A stretch of DNA of 64,000 nt, from the NCBI GenBank assembly GCA_021798915.1, contig JAJZBM010000004.1, forward strand, positions 1 to 64,000, given 5' to 3'. The stretch's first letter is position 1, and every line of letters begins with the position of its first letter. The DNA is from Pseudomonadota bacterium. Lineage in GTDB: Bacteria > Pseudomonadota > Alphaproteobacteria > Acetobacterales > Acetobacteraceae. Of this stretch, positions 26,211 through 35,579 are shown one piece after another. The translations under genes and the position numbers were made by a program. The notes under the pieces were generated by a model. It worked only from the letters and a program-made list of their open reading frames with translations, ran no database searches and was not told the DNA's origin.

Positions 26211-27556
26211 TGGCCACCAATTTTTCGCGCCTGACCCGCCGCGGCGCCATGCTCGGCCCGCTCGCGCTGCTCTCCGGCTGCGGCGACTGGTTCGATTGGG
26301 ACAGCGTCCTCAGCACACCAAAACACCCGCTGGAAGGCAAGCGCGAGGATGTCGTGCATTCCAGCCGCGGCCTGGTGGTCACTCAAGGAATCGGCAAGGT
26401 TACGCTGCCACCGCCGGTCATCAACGCCGCCTGGCCCCAGGACGGCGGCAATCCCGCCCATCTCATGGGACATTTGCAGGTCGGCGACAAAATCGGCGAC
26501 GCCTGGCGGGTCGCGATCGGCACCGGCGGCGGTTTTCGCCGCGAAATCACCGCATCCCCGGTGGTCATCGACCAGACGGTGTTCACCATGGACAGCGATG
26601 CCGTGGTGGAAGCCTTCGATACCGCCCGCGGCACGAAGCGCTGGCGCCTCGACACCCGCGGCAAGCAGGATCGCAGCACCAATGTCGGCGGTGGCCTCGC
26701 GATCTCTCAGGATCTGCTCTACGTCGCGACCGGCCGCGGTGATCTCGTCGCCATCGATCCGGCCAAGGGCACCGAGCGTTGGCGGCAATCCCTCGCGATG
26801 CCGATCCGCTCGGCGCCGACGGTGGCGGATGGCCGCATCTTCGTCGTCACCATCGACGACAAAATCTATGCCCTCGACGTGAATGGCGGAAAACAGCTCT
26901 GGATGCACCCGGCGACGACGGTGACGACGGCGGCACTCGGCCTGCCCGCGCCGGCCTATGCCCAGGGGCTGGTGATCGCCGGCTTCGGCTCCGGGGATTT
27001 GCTGGCGCTCCGCGCCGAGAGCGGAACCCTCGCCTGGAGCGATCAGATCACCGCCAGCAGCAGTGGCAACACGCTCGCCGATATCGCCTCGATCACCGCC
27101 ATGCCCGTGGTTTCCGGTGATCACGTCTACGCGATCGGCCTCGGCGGCCTGATGGTCGCGATCGAGCTGCATGTCGGGCGGCGGCTCTGGGAACGCGAGG
27201 TGGCGAGCGGACAGACCCCCTGGATCGCCGGCGACTGGGTGTTTCTCCTCTCCGAGGACGCCGAGGCCGCCGCGATCCACATCCCGGACGGCGCTGTCGC
27301 CTGGGTCACGCCGTTGCCGCATTATATGAATCCGAAGAAGCAAAAAGACCCGATCAGTTGGATCGGGCCACTGCTCGCGAGCGACCGGCTGATCGTCGCC
27401 GGCAGCAACGGCCAGGTGCTCTCACTCAGCCCCTATAGCGGCAAGATCCTCGGCGAAATCCAATTCAAGAAAACCAATGTCGCAGTGCCGCCGATCGCCG
27501 CCGGCAAAACCGTCTATATGGTGACCAATGACGGCGCCTTGCTGGCGATGCGCTGA
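26210..27556 (+). CDS. bamB: Outer membrane assembly factor BamB (beta-propeller lipoprotein)
   Basis: 448 aa with a signal peptide and lipobox LLSGC (Cys24). It is built from PQQ-like propeller blades with repeated Asp-x-x-Gly-x-x-Trp patterns, such as AFDTARGTKRWRLDTRG, AIDPAKGTERWRQ and ALDVNGGKQLWMHP. BamB supports beta-barrel insertion by the BAM complex. It is not a quinoprotein dehydrogenase, because it lacks the CC pair and catalytic Asp. It is coupled to the upstream TPR gene, with der downstream. Confidence 0.9.
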   Translation: MATNFSRLTRRGAMLGPLALLSGCGDWFDWDSVLSTPKHPLEGKREDVVHSSRGLVVTQGIGKVTLPPPVINAAWPQDGGNPAHLMGHLQVGDKIGDAWRVAIGTGGGFRREITASPVVIDQTVFTMDSDAVVEAFDTARGTKRWRLDTRGKQDRSTNVGGGLAISQDLLYVATGRGDLVAIDPAKGTERWRQSLAMPIRSAPTVADGRIFVVTIDDKIYALDVNGGKQLWMHPATTVTTAALGLPAPAYAQGLVIAGFGSGDLLALRAESGTLAWSDQITASSSGNTLADIASITAMPVVSGDHVYAIGLGGLMVAIELHVGRRLWEREVASGQTPWIAGDWVFLLSEDAEAAAIHIPDGAVAWVTPLPHYMNPKKQKDPISWIGPLLASDRLIVAGSNGQVLSLSPYSGKILGEIQFKKTNVAVPPIAAGKTVYMVTNDGALLAMR

Positions 27557-27569
27557 TGAAAAGCATAAA

Positions 27570-27696
27570 TCTTTGTTCTTTTTTGAAAAAAAGAACCAAA
27601 AAACTTTTATCCCTTGCCGCCGTGCCTTCGGCGATTCCTGCGCGAAGAGCCCAGGATAAAAGTCTTTTTGCTTCTTTTTCTTCAGAAAAAGAAGCG
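27570..27696. repeat. Dispersed double-hairpin inverted-repeat element, copy B
   Basis: This is the clearest copy. The left hairpin at 27575-27596 (GTTCTT, T run, A run, GAAC) is followed by CAAAAAACTTTTATCC. The right arm GGATAAAAGTCTTTTTG is its imperfect inverted match and leads into a perfect hairpin at 27670-27695 (GCTTCTTTTT, loop CTTCAG, AAAAAGAAGC). The GC-rich core is about 40 bp. It lies between bamB and der and may also end bamB transcription. Confidence 0.75.
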
Positions 27697-27721
27697 CTTT
27701 CTTGGGCATGTTCGAGTCGTG

Positions 27722-29083
27722 ATGGCGGATAAATCTCCCCGCGTCGTCGTGATCGGGCGGCCGAATGTCGGCAAATCGACGCTGTTCAACCGCCTCGTCG
27801 GCCGGCGCGTCGCGCTGATCGCCGATCTACCGGGCCTCACCCGCGATTCCCAGGAGGCGCCGGCGCGGCTCCGCGGCCGCGAGGTGATTCTGGTCGATAC
27901 CGCCGGGCTCGAGGAAGCGGCGCCGGAGACGCTCGCCGGGCGGATGCGCGCCGGCGCAGAAAGCGCGGTTGCGAGCGCCGATCTCGTCCTGCTCGTCGTC
28001 GATGCCCGGGCCGGAATCACGCCGGCGGACGCGCATTTCGCCGCCTGGCTCCGGCGTCAGGGACGGCCGGTTCTGTTGATCGCGAACAAGGCTGAGGGGC
28101 GAAGCGGCGGCGCCGAGGCGATGGACGCTTATCGTCTCGGCCTCGGCGCGCCGATCGCCGTCTCGGCCGAGCACGGCGAGGGCATCGCCGATCTGATGGG
28201 CCATATCGCCGAAGCGCTGCCGGATGGCCCGAACGGGGCGGATGACGACGCGCCCCCTGCCCTGCCGCTCCGCCTCGCCGTTCTCGGGCGGCCGAATGCC
28301 GGCAAATCGACCCTCATCAACCGTCTGCTCGGCACCACGCGCCAATTGACCGGGCCGGAGCCGGGCCTCACCCGGGATGCGATCCGGATTCCGCTGCCGG
28401 ATGCCGACGGCGCGATCGAGCTGATCGACACCGCCGGCCTCCGGCGGCGGGCGCGGATCGAGGCGTCGGTCGAAAAACTCGCCGCCTCCGCCGCGATCGC
28501 CGCGCTGCGGCGCTCAGACGTGGTGGCGCTGGTGATCGACGCCGCCCTCGGTCTGCACGACCAGGATCTGCAAATCGCCCGCCTCGCCGAGCAGGAAGGC
28601 CGCGCGGTGGTCATCGTGCTCAATAAATGGGACGCTTTGAGCGCGCCGGAGGCGACGCGGCGCGCCATCGCCGAGCGGCTGGAGACCAGCCTCGCCCAGC
28701 TTCGCGGCATCGCGACCGTCCCGCTTTCGGCGGCGACCGGCAGCGGCATGGCGCGGCTCCTGCCGGCGGTGCGGCGGGCGTATGAGATCTGGAGCCGCCG
28801 CATCGGCACCAGCGACATCAATCGCTGGCTGGAAGCCGCGCTGGAACGCAACCCACCCCCCTTGCTCGATGGGCGGCGCCTCAAGCTCCGCTACGCGACC
28901 CAGGCGAGCACCCGCCCACCCACCCTGGTCCTGTTCGGCGGCCGCGCCGACCGTCTGCCCGATGCCTATCGCCGCTATCTGGTCAACAGCCTGCGCGAAG
29001 CCTTCGACCTCCCCGGCACCCCGATCCGCATCGACCTCCGCCCGACCCGCAACCCCTATGAGGACGGCAAGCGCGAGCGGTGA
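27722..29083 (+). CDS. der: Ribosome biogenesis GTPase Der (EngA)
   Basis: A double-GTPase needed for 50S maturation, 453 aa from the ATG at 27722. Domain 1 has GRPNVGKST (12-20), DTAGLEE and NKAE. Domain 2 has GRPNAGKST, DTAGLRRRARIEASVEK and NKWD. A KH-like C-terminal domain follows (TPPTLVLFGGRAD, YRRYLVNSLREAF). The frame-open extension to 27614 runs through repeat copy B and is not part of the protein. No strong ribosome binding site is visible. Confidence 0.95.
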   Translation: MADKSPRVVVIGRPNVGKSTLFNRLVGRRVALIADLPGLTRDSQEAPARLRGREVILVDTAGLEEAAPETLAGRMRAGAESAVASADLVLLVVDARAGITPADAHFAAWLRRQGRPVLLIANKAEGRSGGAEAMDAYRLGLGAPIAVSAEHGEGIADLMGHIAEALPDGPNGADDDAPPALPLRLAVLGRPNAGKSTLINRLLGTTRQLTGPEPGLTRDAIRIPLPDADGAIELIDTAGLRRRARIEASVEKLAASAAIAALRRSDVVALVIDAALGLHDQDLQIARLAEQEGRAVVIVLNKWDALSAPEATRRAIAERLETSLAQLRGIATVPLSAATGSGMARLLPAVRRAYEIWSRRIGTSDINRWLEAALERNPPPLLDGRRLKLRYATQASTRPPTLVLFGGRADRLPDAYRRYLVNSLREAFDLPGTPIRIDLRPTRNPYEDGKRER

Positions 29084-29214
29084 GCGCTGAGGTAAAGGCG
29101 CCGCCAGCCCCTGCCCCTGCCCCTCCCCCGTGTCTCGCTCTCCCCCCGCCCGCGCAAGCCTGCTAAACCGCCCTCGTCCGGCAGGCCTGCAAAAGCCGGG
29201 AAAAGAGGTTCGCG

Positions 29215-30630
29215 ATGCGCTATGTCTCCACCCGTGGCGATGCCCCGGTCCGCGATTTCGCCGAGGTTCTGCTCGCCGGGCTCGCCGAGGATGGCGGGCT
29301 CTATGTGCCCTCCGCCTGGCCGCATTTCTCGCCGGCCGATTGGCGGGCGCTGCGCCGGCTCGACTATCCGGCGCTCGCCGCCCGGGTGCTGCAGCCCTTC
29401 ATCGGCGAGACGATCCCATTCGCGACGGTGGAAGCCCTGTGCCGCGACGCCTATCGTGATTTCCGCCATCCGGCGACGGTGCCGCTGGTGCAACTCGCCC
29501 CGCATCTGTTCGCCGCCGAGCTGTTCCACGGCCCGACGCTGGCCTTCAAGGATTTCGCGCTCCAGCTTCTCGGGCGATTCTTCGACCATGTGCTCACGGC
29601 GCGCGATCAGACTCTGACGCTGATCGGCGCGACATCGGGCGATACCGGCTCGGCCGCCATCGCCGCCTGCCAGAGCCGCGCGCGCCTGCGTATCGCGATC
29701 CTCCACCCCAAGGGCCGCACCAGCGCCATCCAGCGCCGCCAGATGACCACGGTCCGCGCGCCGAACGTCCTCAATCTCGCGATCGCGGGCACGTTCGATG
29801 ACTGCCAGGATCTGGTCAAGGCGATGTTTTCGGACGCGCCGTTTCGCGCCGCCCACCATCTATCGGCGGTCAATTCCATCAACTGGGCGCGAATCGCGGC
29901 GCAAATCCCCTATTACGTCGCGACCGCGCTCGCCCTCGGCGCGCCCGAGCGGGAGGTTGCGTTCTCGGTGCCGACCGGGAATTTCGGCAATGTCCTCGCC
30001 GCCTACGCCGCCCGCCGCATGGGGCTCCCGATCGTTCGCCTCGTCGTCGGCGCGAACCGGAACGATATCCTGGCGCGTTTCCTCGCCGGCAACGACATGT
30101 CGCTGCGCCCGGTCGAGCCCAGCCTCTCGCCGAGCATGGATATCGCCGTCAGCTCCAATTTCGAGCGGCTGCTGTTCGAACTCCTCGACCGCGACGCCGC
30201 GGCGACCGCAACGATCATGCGGGATTTTCGCGCCAGCGGCCGGATGGCGGTGCCGGAGGCGGCATGGCGGCGGGCGCGGCGCCTGTTTTTCGGCTTTCGT
30301 CTCGACGATCAGGGCACCGAGGCGGAAATTCGCCGCCTCGCGACCGAAGCCGGCTATCTCGCCGACCCGCATAGCGCCATCGGCATCGCCGCGGCGCGCG
30401 CCCATCCGCCGGGGCCCGGCATTCCCGCGATCGCCATGGCGACCGCGCATCCGGCGAAATTCCCCGATGCCATGGAACGCGCAACCGGCCTCCGCCCCCC
30501 TCTGCCCAAGCCGCTCGCCGACCTATATGAACGGGAAGAGGCGATGGTCGAGGCGCCGCCGGACCTCGCCGTGGTCGAATCCCTGATCAGCGCCTTCGCC
30601 CAGAGAAACAGCCCAAAAGGAATTGCGTAG
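29215..30630 (+). CDS. thrC: Threonine synthase
   Basis: A PLP enzyme converting O-phosphohomoserine to threonine, 471 aa. It begins MRYVSTRGDAPVRDFAEVL and carries the PLP lysine Lys112 in FHGPTLAFKDFALQLLG, ATSGDTGSAAIAAC for phosphate binding, and SVPTGNFGNVLAAYAARRMG. The length fits the Gram-negative class. AGAGG precedes the start. It is followed after 1 nt by the M16 peptidase gene, an operon-like arrangement. Confidence 0.96.
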   Translation: MRYVSTRGDAPVRDFAEVLLAGLAEDGGLYVPSAWPHFSPADWRALRRLDYPALAARVLQPFIGETIPFATVEALCRDAYRDFRHPATVPLVQLAPHLFAAELFHGPTLAFKDFALQLLGRFFDHVLTARDQTLTLIGATSGDTGSAAIAACQSRARLRIAILHPKGRTSAIQRRQMTTVRAPNVLNLAIAGTFDDCQDLVKAMFSDAPFRAAHHLSAVNSINWARIAAQIPYYVATALALGAPEREVAFSVPTGNFGNVLAAYAARRMGLPIVRLVVGANRNDILARFLAGNDMSLRPVEPSLSPSMDIAVSSNFERLLFELLDRDAAATATIMRDFRASGRMAVPEAAWRRARRLFFGFRLDDQGTEAEIRRLATEAGYLADPHSAIGIAAARAHPPGPGIPAIAMATAHPAKFPDAMERATGLRPPLPKPLADLYEREEAMVEAPPDLAVVESLISAFAQRNSPKGIA

Positions 30631-30631
30631 C

Positions 30632-31897
30632 ATGACCGACGCCATCCGGCTCACCCGGCTCCCGAACGGCCTGACCATCGCGAGCGAGCGCATGGAGCGG
30701 GTCGAGACCATCTCCTTCGGCGCCTATGTCGGCGCCGGCACCCGCCATGAGGTACCGGCCGAAAACGGGGTCTCGCATTTTCTCGAACACATGGCGTTCA
30801 AGGGCACCAAGCGGCGGAATGCCGCCGAAATCGCCGAGGAGATCGAGGCGGTCGGCGGCCATATCAACGCCTATACGGCGCGCGAGCAGACCGCCTATTA
30901 CGTCAAGCTGCTCAAGGAAGACCTCGCGCTCGGCGTCGATATCATCGGCGATATCCTCTGCCACAGCGCTTTCGTCCCCGAGGAGCTGGAGCGCGAGCGC
31001 GGCGTCATCCTCCAGGAGATCGGCCAGGCGAACGACACGCCGGACGACATCATCTTCGACCATTTCCAGGAAACCGCCTTCCCCGACCAGCCGATGGGCC
31101 GCCCGACGCTGGGGCGCGAGGCGGTGATCCGCCTCATGCCCCGCGCCGCGCTGACCGGCTACATGGCGCGCCACTACACGCCCGGCAATATCGTCATCGC
31201 CGCCGCCGGCGCCCTCGATCACGCGCATCTGGTGGCGCTGGTCGCCGAGCATTTCGCCGATCTCGGGCAAGCCGCCGCGCCGGCGCCGGACCCGTCCCAC
31301 TATCAGGGCGGCGAATTCCGCTGCGCGCGCGATCTCGATCAGGTGCATATCGTGCTCGGCTTTCCCGGCTGCGCCTATGGCGATCCCGATTATTATCCGA
31401 CGCTGCTGCTTTCCACCCTGCTCGGCGGCGGCATGTCGTCGCGCCTGTTCCAGGAAATCCGCGAAAAGCGCGGCCTCGTCTATTCGATCTATTCCTTTGC
31501 CGCGCCCTATGCCGATGGCGGGCTATTCGGCATCTATGCCGGCACCGGGGAAGCGGAAGCGCAGGAGCTGCTGCCGGTGACGCTGGAGGAATTGCGCAAG
31601 GTGCAGACCGGGGTCGAGGCGCGCGAACTCGCCCGCGCCCGCGCCCAGGTCAAGGCGGGGCTTTTGATGTCGCTCGAAAACACCGGCTCGCGTTGCGAGA
31701 ACCTCGCCCGGCAATTGCAGGTTTTCGGCCGCATCATCCCGGTCGCGGAGACGGTCGCGCGGATCGAGGCCGTAACCCTCGACGATGTCCGGCGGGTCGC
31801 AGCACGGCTGTTCCGCGCCAAGCCGACGCTCGCCACCATGGGACCGGCGGAAAAAGTGCCGAGCCTCGCGACCATCGCCGAGAGGCTCGCGGCATGA
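30632..31897 (+). CDS. M16-family zinc metallopeptidase (processing-peptidase-like)
   Basis: 421 aa from the ATG at 30632, with AAAAGGAA upstream. The inverted zinc motif HFLEH (49-53) and the downstream metal Glu in RGVILQEIGQANDTPDD are intact, so this is the catalytic type. GGGMSSRLFQEIREKRGLVY is the conserved C-terminal-domain segment. It is related to mitochondrial processing peptidase beta subunit. Its substrate in bacteria is unknown. It starts 2 nt after thrC and overlaps pmbA by 4 nt. Confidence 0.93.
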   Translation: MTDAIRLTRLPNGLTIASERMERVETISFGAYVGAGTRHEVPAENGVSHFLEHMAFKGTKRRNAAEIAEEIEAVGGHINAYTAREQTAYYVKLLKEDLALGVDIIGDILCHSAFVPEELERERGVILQEIGQANDTPDDIIFDHFQETAFPDQPMGRPTLGREAVIRLMPRAALTGYMARHYTPGNIVIAAAGALDHAHLVALVAEHFADLGQAAAPAPDPSHYQGGEFRCARDLDQVHIVLGFPGCAYGDPDYYPTLLLSTLLGGGMSSRLFQEIREKRGLVYSIYSFAAPYADGGLFGIYAGTGEAEAQELLPVTLEELRKVQTGVEARELARARAQVKAGLLMSLENTGSRCENLARQLQVFGRIIPVAETVARIEAVTLDDVRRVAARLFRAKPTLATMGPAEKVPSLATIAERLAA

Positions 31898-33225
31898 ACC
31901 CGTCCGCCTTGCTCGGCGATCTTCTCGCCGCCGCGCGCAAAGCCGGCGCCGATGCCGCCGATGCGCTCCTGGTCACGTCGGCCTCGCTTTCCGTCACCCG
32001 GCGGCTCGGCGAGACCGAGCATGTCGAGCGGGCGGAGGGGCGCGATCTCGGGCTTCGCGTCTTCGTCGGCCGGCGCGCCGCCATCGTCTCGGCCGGCAGC
32101 GCCGATCCCGCCGGCTTCCCGGCGCTGGTCGCGCGGGCGCTGGCGATGGCGCAGGTGGTGCCGGAAGACCCCTTCGCCGGGCTCGATGAGGCCCCACGAG
32201 CCCCGCCGGAGGCCGGTTTCCTCGATCTTCTCGATCCCGCCGAACCGAGCACCGAAACCCTCATCGCCCGCGCCGCCCGCGCCGAGGAAGCGGCGCTCGC
32301 CGTCCCCGGCGTCTCCAATTCCGAGGGCGCGGAAGCGAGCTGGAGCCGGAGCACGGTGACGCTCGCGACCTCGGCCGGATTCGTCGGCAGCTACGCACGA
32401 AGCAGCCATGGTCTTTCCGTCACCGCGCTGGCCGGCAGCGGCACGGCGATGGAGCGCGATTACGATTACGCCTCTGCCGTGTTCGGCGACGATCTCGAGG
32501 ATGCGGCGGCACTCGGGCGGCGCGCCGGCGAACGGGCGGTCGCGCGGCTCAACCCGGTGCGGCCGAAAACCGCGCGCCTCCCGGTGGTCTATGATCCGCG
32601 CGTCGCCGGCAGCCTGGTCGGCCATTTCGCCGCGGCGATCAATGGGGCAAGCATCGCGCGCGGCACCAGCTTCCTCAAGGACCGCATGGATCGGCCGGTC
32701 TTCGCACCCGGGATCACGATCCATGACGACCCGCATCGCCGGCGCGGCCCGCGTTCGCGCCCCTTCGACGGCGAGGGCCAGCCCACGGCGCCCGCCGCGC
32801 TCGTCGAAGATGGCGTTCTCCGTACCTTCCTGCTCGATCTCCGCAGCGCCCGCCAGCTCGGCCTCACGCCGAACGGCCACGCCACGCGCGGAACCGGCGG
32901 CCCGCCCGCGCCGGCGCCGAGCAATCTCTATCTCGCCCCCGGGCGGCAGACTCCGGCGGCACTGATGGCCGATATCACGGAGGGGATCTACGTCACCGAG
33001 CTGATCGGCATGGGCGTCAACGGCATCACCGGCGATTACAGCCGGGGGGCGAGCGGTTTCATGATCCGGGGCGGTGAAATCGCCGAGCCGGTCGCCGAGA
33101 TCACCATCGCCGGCAATCTGATCGAAATGTTCGCGAACCTGATTCCGGCCGATGATCTCGTCTTTCGCCGCGGCACCGACGCGCCGACGATCCGGGTGGA
33201 TGGTCTGACCCTGGCCGGGGCATGA
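31894..33225 (+). CDS. pmbA: Metalloprotease PmbA/TldE
   Basis: 443 aa from the ATG at 31894, overlapping the preceding stop (ATGA). PmbA (TldE) forms a heterodimer with TldD that degrades unfolded peptides and processes modified peptides. Seen here: GLRVFVGRRAAIVSAGS, the central RLPVVYDPRVAGSLVGHFA block and the C-terminal ITGDYSRGASGFMIRGGEI. TldD itself is not in the window. Confidence 0.92.
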   Translation: MNPSALLGDLLAAARKAGADAADALLVTSASLSVTRRLGETEHVERAEGRDLGLRVFVGRRAAIVSAGSADPAGFPALVARALAMAQVVPEDPFAGLDEAPRAPPEAGFLDLLDPAEPSTETLIARAARAEEAALAVPGVSNSEGAEASWSRSTVTLATSAGFVGSYARSSHGLSVTALAGSGTAMERDYDYASAVFGDDLEDAAALGRRAGERAVARLNPVRPKTARLPVVYDPRVAGSLVGHFAAAINGASIARGTSFLKDRMDRPVFAPGITIHDDPHRRRGPRSRPFDGEGQPTAPAALVEDGVLRTFLLDLRSARQLGLTPNGHATRGTGGPPAPAPSNLYLAPGRQTPAALMADITEGIYVTELIGMGVNGITGDYSRGASGFMIRGGEIAEPVAEITIAGNLIEMFANLIPADDLVFRRGTDAPTIRVDGLTLAGA

Positions 33226-33242
33226 GGCGAGGGGAAGGCATC

Positions 33243-34169
33243 ATGCGCCGTTTCGCCCCGCTATGCGCCGCCCTCCTCCTCGTCCTCGCAATGGCGCTCG
33301 CGCCCGGGGCCGCCCTGGCGAGGGCGGGCGATTCGTCGTCGATGGGCAGCCGTGGCAGCCGCACCTATTCGGCGCCGCCGCCGACCAACACCGCGCCTTA
33401 TACCGCGCCGGTCCAGCGCAGCCTGACCGCGCCCGCCACACGGGGGAACGGCACGATGTCCGGCGGGATGATGGGCGGCTATGGCAATGGGATGCATGGC
33501 TCGTTCCTCTCCGGCCTGTTCGGCGGGCTGATCGGCGCCGGACTCGCCGGAATGCTGCTCGGACACGGGTTTTTCTGGGGCATGGGCAGTTTCGGGGGGC
33601 TCATCGGCCTCCTCATCCAGATCGCGCTGATCGTCTGGCTGGTCCGTGTTCTGGCCCGCCGGGTGACCGGGGCGAGCCCGCGCGGCGCCGGATTCGCGCC
33701 ATCCGCCGCCGGGCCCGCGCCGGGCCCCACGCCTCAGATGGCGCCGCCGGCCGGCGGGCGGGCGGGCCCGGCGATCGGCGCCGCCGATTTTCAGGCCTTC
33801 GAGCAGGCGCTCCACGCCATCCAGGCGGCCTGGAGCACGCCCGACCTCGCGGCCCTTCGCCGCCTCGCGACCCCGGAAATGGTCGGCTATTTCGCCGAGC
33901 AACTGGCTGAGCACACCAGCCGCGGGGTACACAACGTGGTGCGCGACGTGCGGCTGGAACGCGGCGACCTCGCGGAGGCGTGGTCGGAGAACGGGCGCGA
34001 TTACGCGACGGTCGCGATGCGGTTCTCGATGATCGACGTGACCCTCGATGCCAGCGGGCGCATCGTCGATGGCAGCCCGAACGAACGGGTGAGCGCGACC
34101 GAGCTCTGGACCTTTCTCCGCGCCCCGGGCGGCGCCTGGATCCTGTCAGCCATCCAGCAGGCGCGCTGA
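33243..34169 (+). CDS. Tim44-like domain membrane protein
   Basis: 308 aa from the ATG at 33243, with AGGGGAAGG just upstream; a start at 33222 would overlap pmbA. A signal or anchor helix (about 5-25) is followed by a Gly/Met-rich low-complexity stretch, a hydrophobic helix pair (about 95-140), a Pro/Ala linker, and a C-terminal Tim44-like domain (about 180-308) with FEQALHAIQAAWSTPDLAAL. Bacterial Tim44-like proteins are envelope associated; no reaction is known. It is the last gene of the thrC-M16-pmbA run. Confidence 0.8.
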   Translation: MRRFAPLCAALLLVLAMALAPGAALARAGDSSSMGSRGSRTYSAPPPTNTAPYTAPVQRSLTAPATRGNGTMSGGMMGGYGNGMHGSFLSGLFGGLIGAGLAGMLLGHGFFWGMGSFGGLIGLLIQIALIVWLVRVLARRVTGASPRGAGFAPSAAGPAPGPTPQMAPPAGGRAGPAIGAADFQAFEQALHAIQAAWSTPDLAALRRLATPEMVGYFAEQLAEHTSRGVHNVVRDVRLERGDLAEAWSENGRDYATVAMRFSMIDVTLDASGRIVDGSPNERVSATELWTFLRAPGGAWILSAIQQAR

Positions 34170-34175
34170 TCCGTT

Positions 34176-34535
34176 TTACCGGCAGCGCAGATTGACCTCC
34201 GCCTCGGCGCGGTGCAGGCGGTCGATCTCCTCGACCGCGATCGGGGTGTGGCGGAAGATATCGGCCTGCGGCCCATGCACGCCCTCTTGCATGCTGAGAA
34301 TGGTTTCCGCCTTCTCGTAATCGTCATAGCTCATCATGTCGGCGATGGTATCGATGCCGCATGAGCATTTTTCGAGCAGATCATGGTTGAAACCGTTGGC
34401 GGCGAGGCAGCCGATGACGTAATCGGCGCGCGCATCGGTCGGGTAGTCATGCGCCGGGCGATGCCCCCCGGTCTCGGCCCGCGCCGCAAAGGCGATCAGG
34501 CCGAGCGCGAAAACCACCGCGATCGCGCGGCTCAT
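34176..34535 (-). CDS. Small exported protein of unknown function near xoxF
   Basis: 119 aa with a clear signal peptide (about 1-20). The mature domain has three Cys (GCLAANG, KCSC) and ends LRCR. It is helical and acidic, with YDDYEKAETILSMQ. Its start overlaps the stop of the gene upstream (34532-35239), so the two form a coupled pair. I recall similar proteins beside PQQ alcohol dehydrogenases, but cannot confirm this. A periplasmic helper of the methanol system is inference. Confidence 0.6.
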   Translation of the reverse strand: MSRAIAVVFALGLIAFAARAETGGHRPAHDYPTDARADYVIGCLAANGFNHDLLEKCSCGIDTIADMMSYDDYEKAETILSMQEGVHGPQADIFRHTPIAVEEIDRLHRAEAEVNLRCR

Positions 34536-35239
34536 GGTGTCACCCCCGCGTCCGGCGCGGCTTTGTCGAATACCAGATCCTCGCTGATCGCCGGCGCGCC
34601 GCTGGCGGGATCGGCCGGCGCCTCGGTCGCGAATTCGGCGAAGCCCCCCGGCACGGCTTTGCTGAGCACAAAGCGGTAGGTTTTCTGCTGGATCTGCGGC
34701 AGATGCGTGAACCGGTCATTATCGGCGAAGGGGCGGAGGGTGATGCTTTGCGCCGCGACCTCGTGGCCGTCCACGGTGACCTTGGTCGTGGTGATCTCCG
34801 CCTTGTCGATGAAGGCGGTGCGGATGTGCTCGCGGTAATAGGCGGCGGCGACGCCGGTCTCGGCGCGCATTTCATCGACATCGTGTTCGAGGAACACCAT
34901 CAGCAGCGGGTTGCCGCGAAAATCATCGACGGCGGGGTAAAAAACATGGCGATCGCCGGTGAGAAAATTGAACATTACGTATTTCGTGCCATCTGGATGG
35001 ACGAGTTTGATGGTCTCCGCGACGCGATCGGTGAAACCATTCGGTCCCTGGCGCGTAAAGCGATAGAGGAGGGTTTCGGGGTGGTCGATATTGGCGAGAT
35101 GCGGGGTTTCGAACAAGGAAATCTGCGCCGGGCTGAGCGGCTTGGCGGCGTCGGCGGGATCGGCGGCGCCGGCCGGCCGCGCGAGGCAGAGGCCGAGCAG
35201 GCAGAGGATGGTCATTCTTGGCATCATGTTTGCGTGCAT
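34532..35239 (-). CDS. Exported protein of unknown function near xoxF
   Basis: 235 aa with a signal peptide (about 1-26). The mature part is mixed alpha/beta, with repeated aromatic strands (TLLYRFTRQGPNGFTDRV, KYVMFNFLTGDRHVFYP). It has no Cys and no catalytic motif that I recognise. Alternative in-frame ATGs at 35227 and 35224 would shorten the leader. It is translationally coupled to 34176-34535 and divergent from the small gene at 35373. Confidence 0.6.
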   Translation of the reverse strand: MHANMMPRMTILCLLGLCLARPAGAADPADAAKPLSPAQISLFETPHLANIDHPETLLYRFTRQGPNGFTDRVAETIKLVHPDGTKYVMFNFLTGDRHVFYPAVDDFRGNPLLMVFLEHDVDEMRAETGVAAAYYREHIRTAFIDKAEITTTKVTVDGHEVAAQSITLRPFADNDRFTHLPQIQQKTYRFVLSKAVPGGFAEFATEAPADPASGAPAISEDLVFDKAAPDAGVTP

Positions 35240-35372
35240 CTCTCGTGATCGCGGGTTGGCATGATCCTGACGTCGAATCTGGCATCCAATCTGGCGGCGA
35301 AGCGTGCAGCCTGGCTTCTCGTCACTGGCCTTTCATGGGCCGATCTGGTTCTCTGATGCAAGGGAGATGATG

Positions 35373-35579
35373 ATGATTGAACTCGTGCTCGTCTACTGTC
35401 TGATTGCCGACGCCAAGACCTGCGTCGAAAAACGCCCGGCGTTCGAGGAGGAAATCACCCAGCAATCCTGCCTGATGGATGCCGAGCGCTACGCGATCGC
35501 CTATGTCAACGAGCACCCGGCGTGGCGGCTGGCCGGCTGGCGTTGCGAAATCGGCGTGCCACGCCAGGATCCGGCCTGA
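35373..35579 (+). CDS. Small conserved protein of unknown function (68 aa)
   Basis: Three ATGs in a row (35367, 35370, 35373) follow AGGGAG at 35361-35366. The last gives the best spacing, and the longer frame start at 35304 has no support. The product begins MIELVLVYCLIADAKTC and contains four Cys (YC, TC, SC, RC), compatible with two disulfides. The hydrophobic lead is short for a signal peptide. No family is recognised. Confidence 0.55.
   Translation: MIELVLVYCLIADAKTCVEKRPAFEEEITQQSCLMDAERYAIAYVNEHPAWRLAGWRCEIGVPRQDPA

Noticed and set aside
26210-27556. PQQ-dependent dehydrogenase
   Set aside because: The propeller repeats resemble quinoproteins, but the lipobox, the absence of the Cys-Cys pair and catalytic Asp, and the yfgM-bamB-der order indicate BamB.
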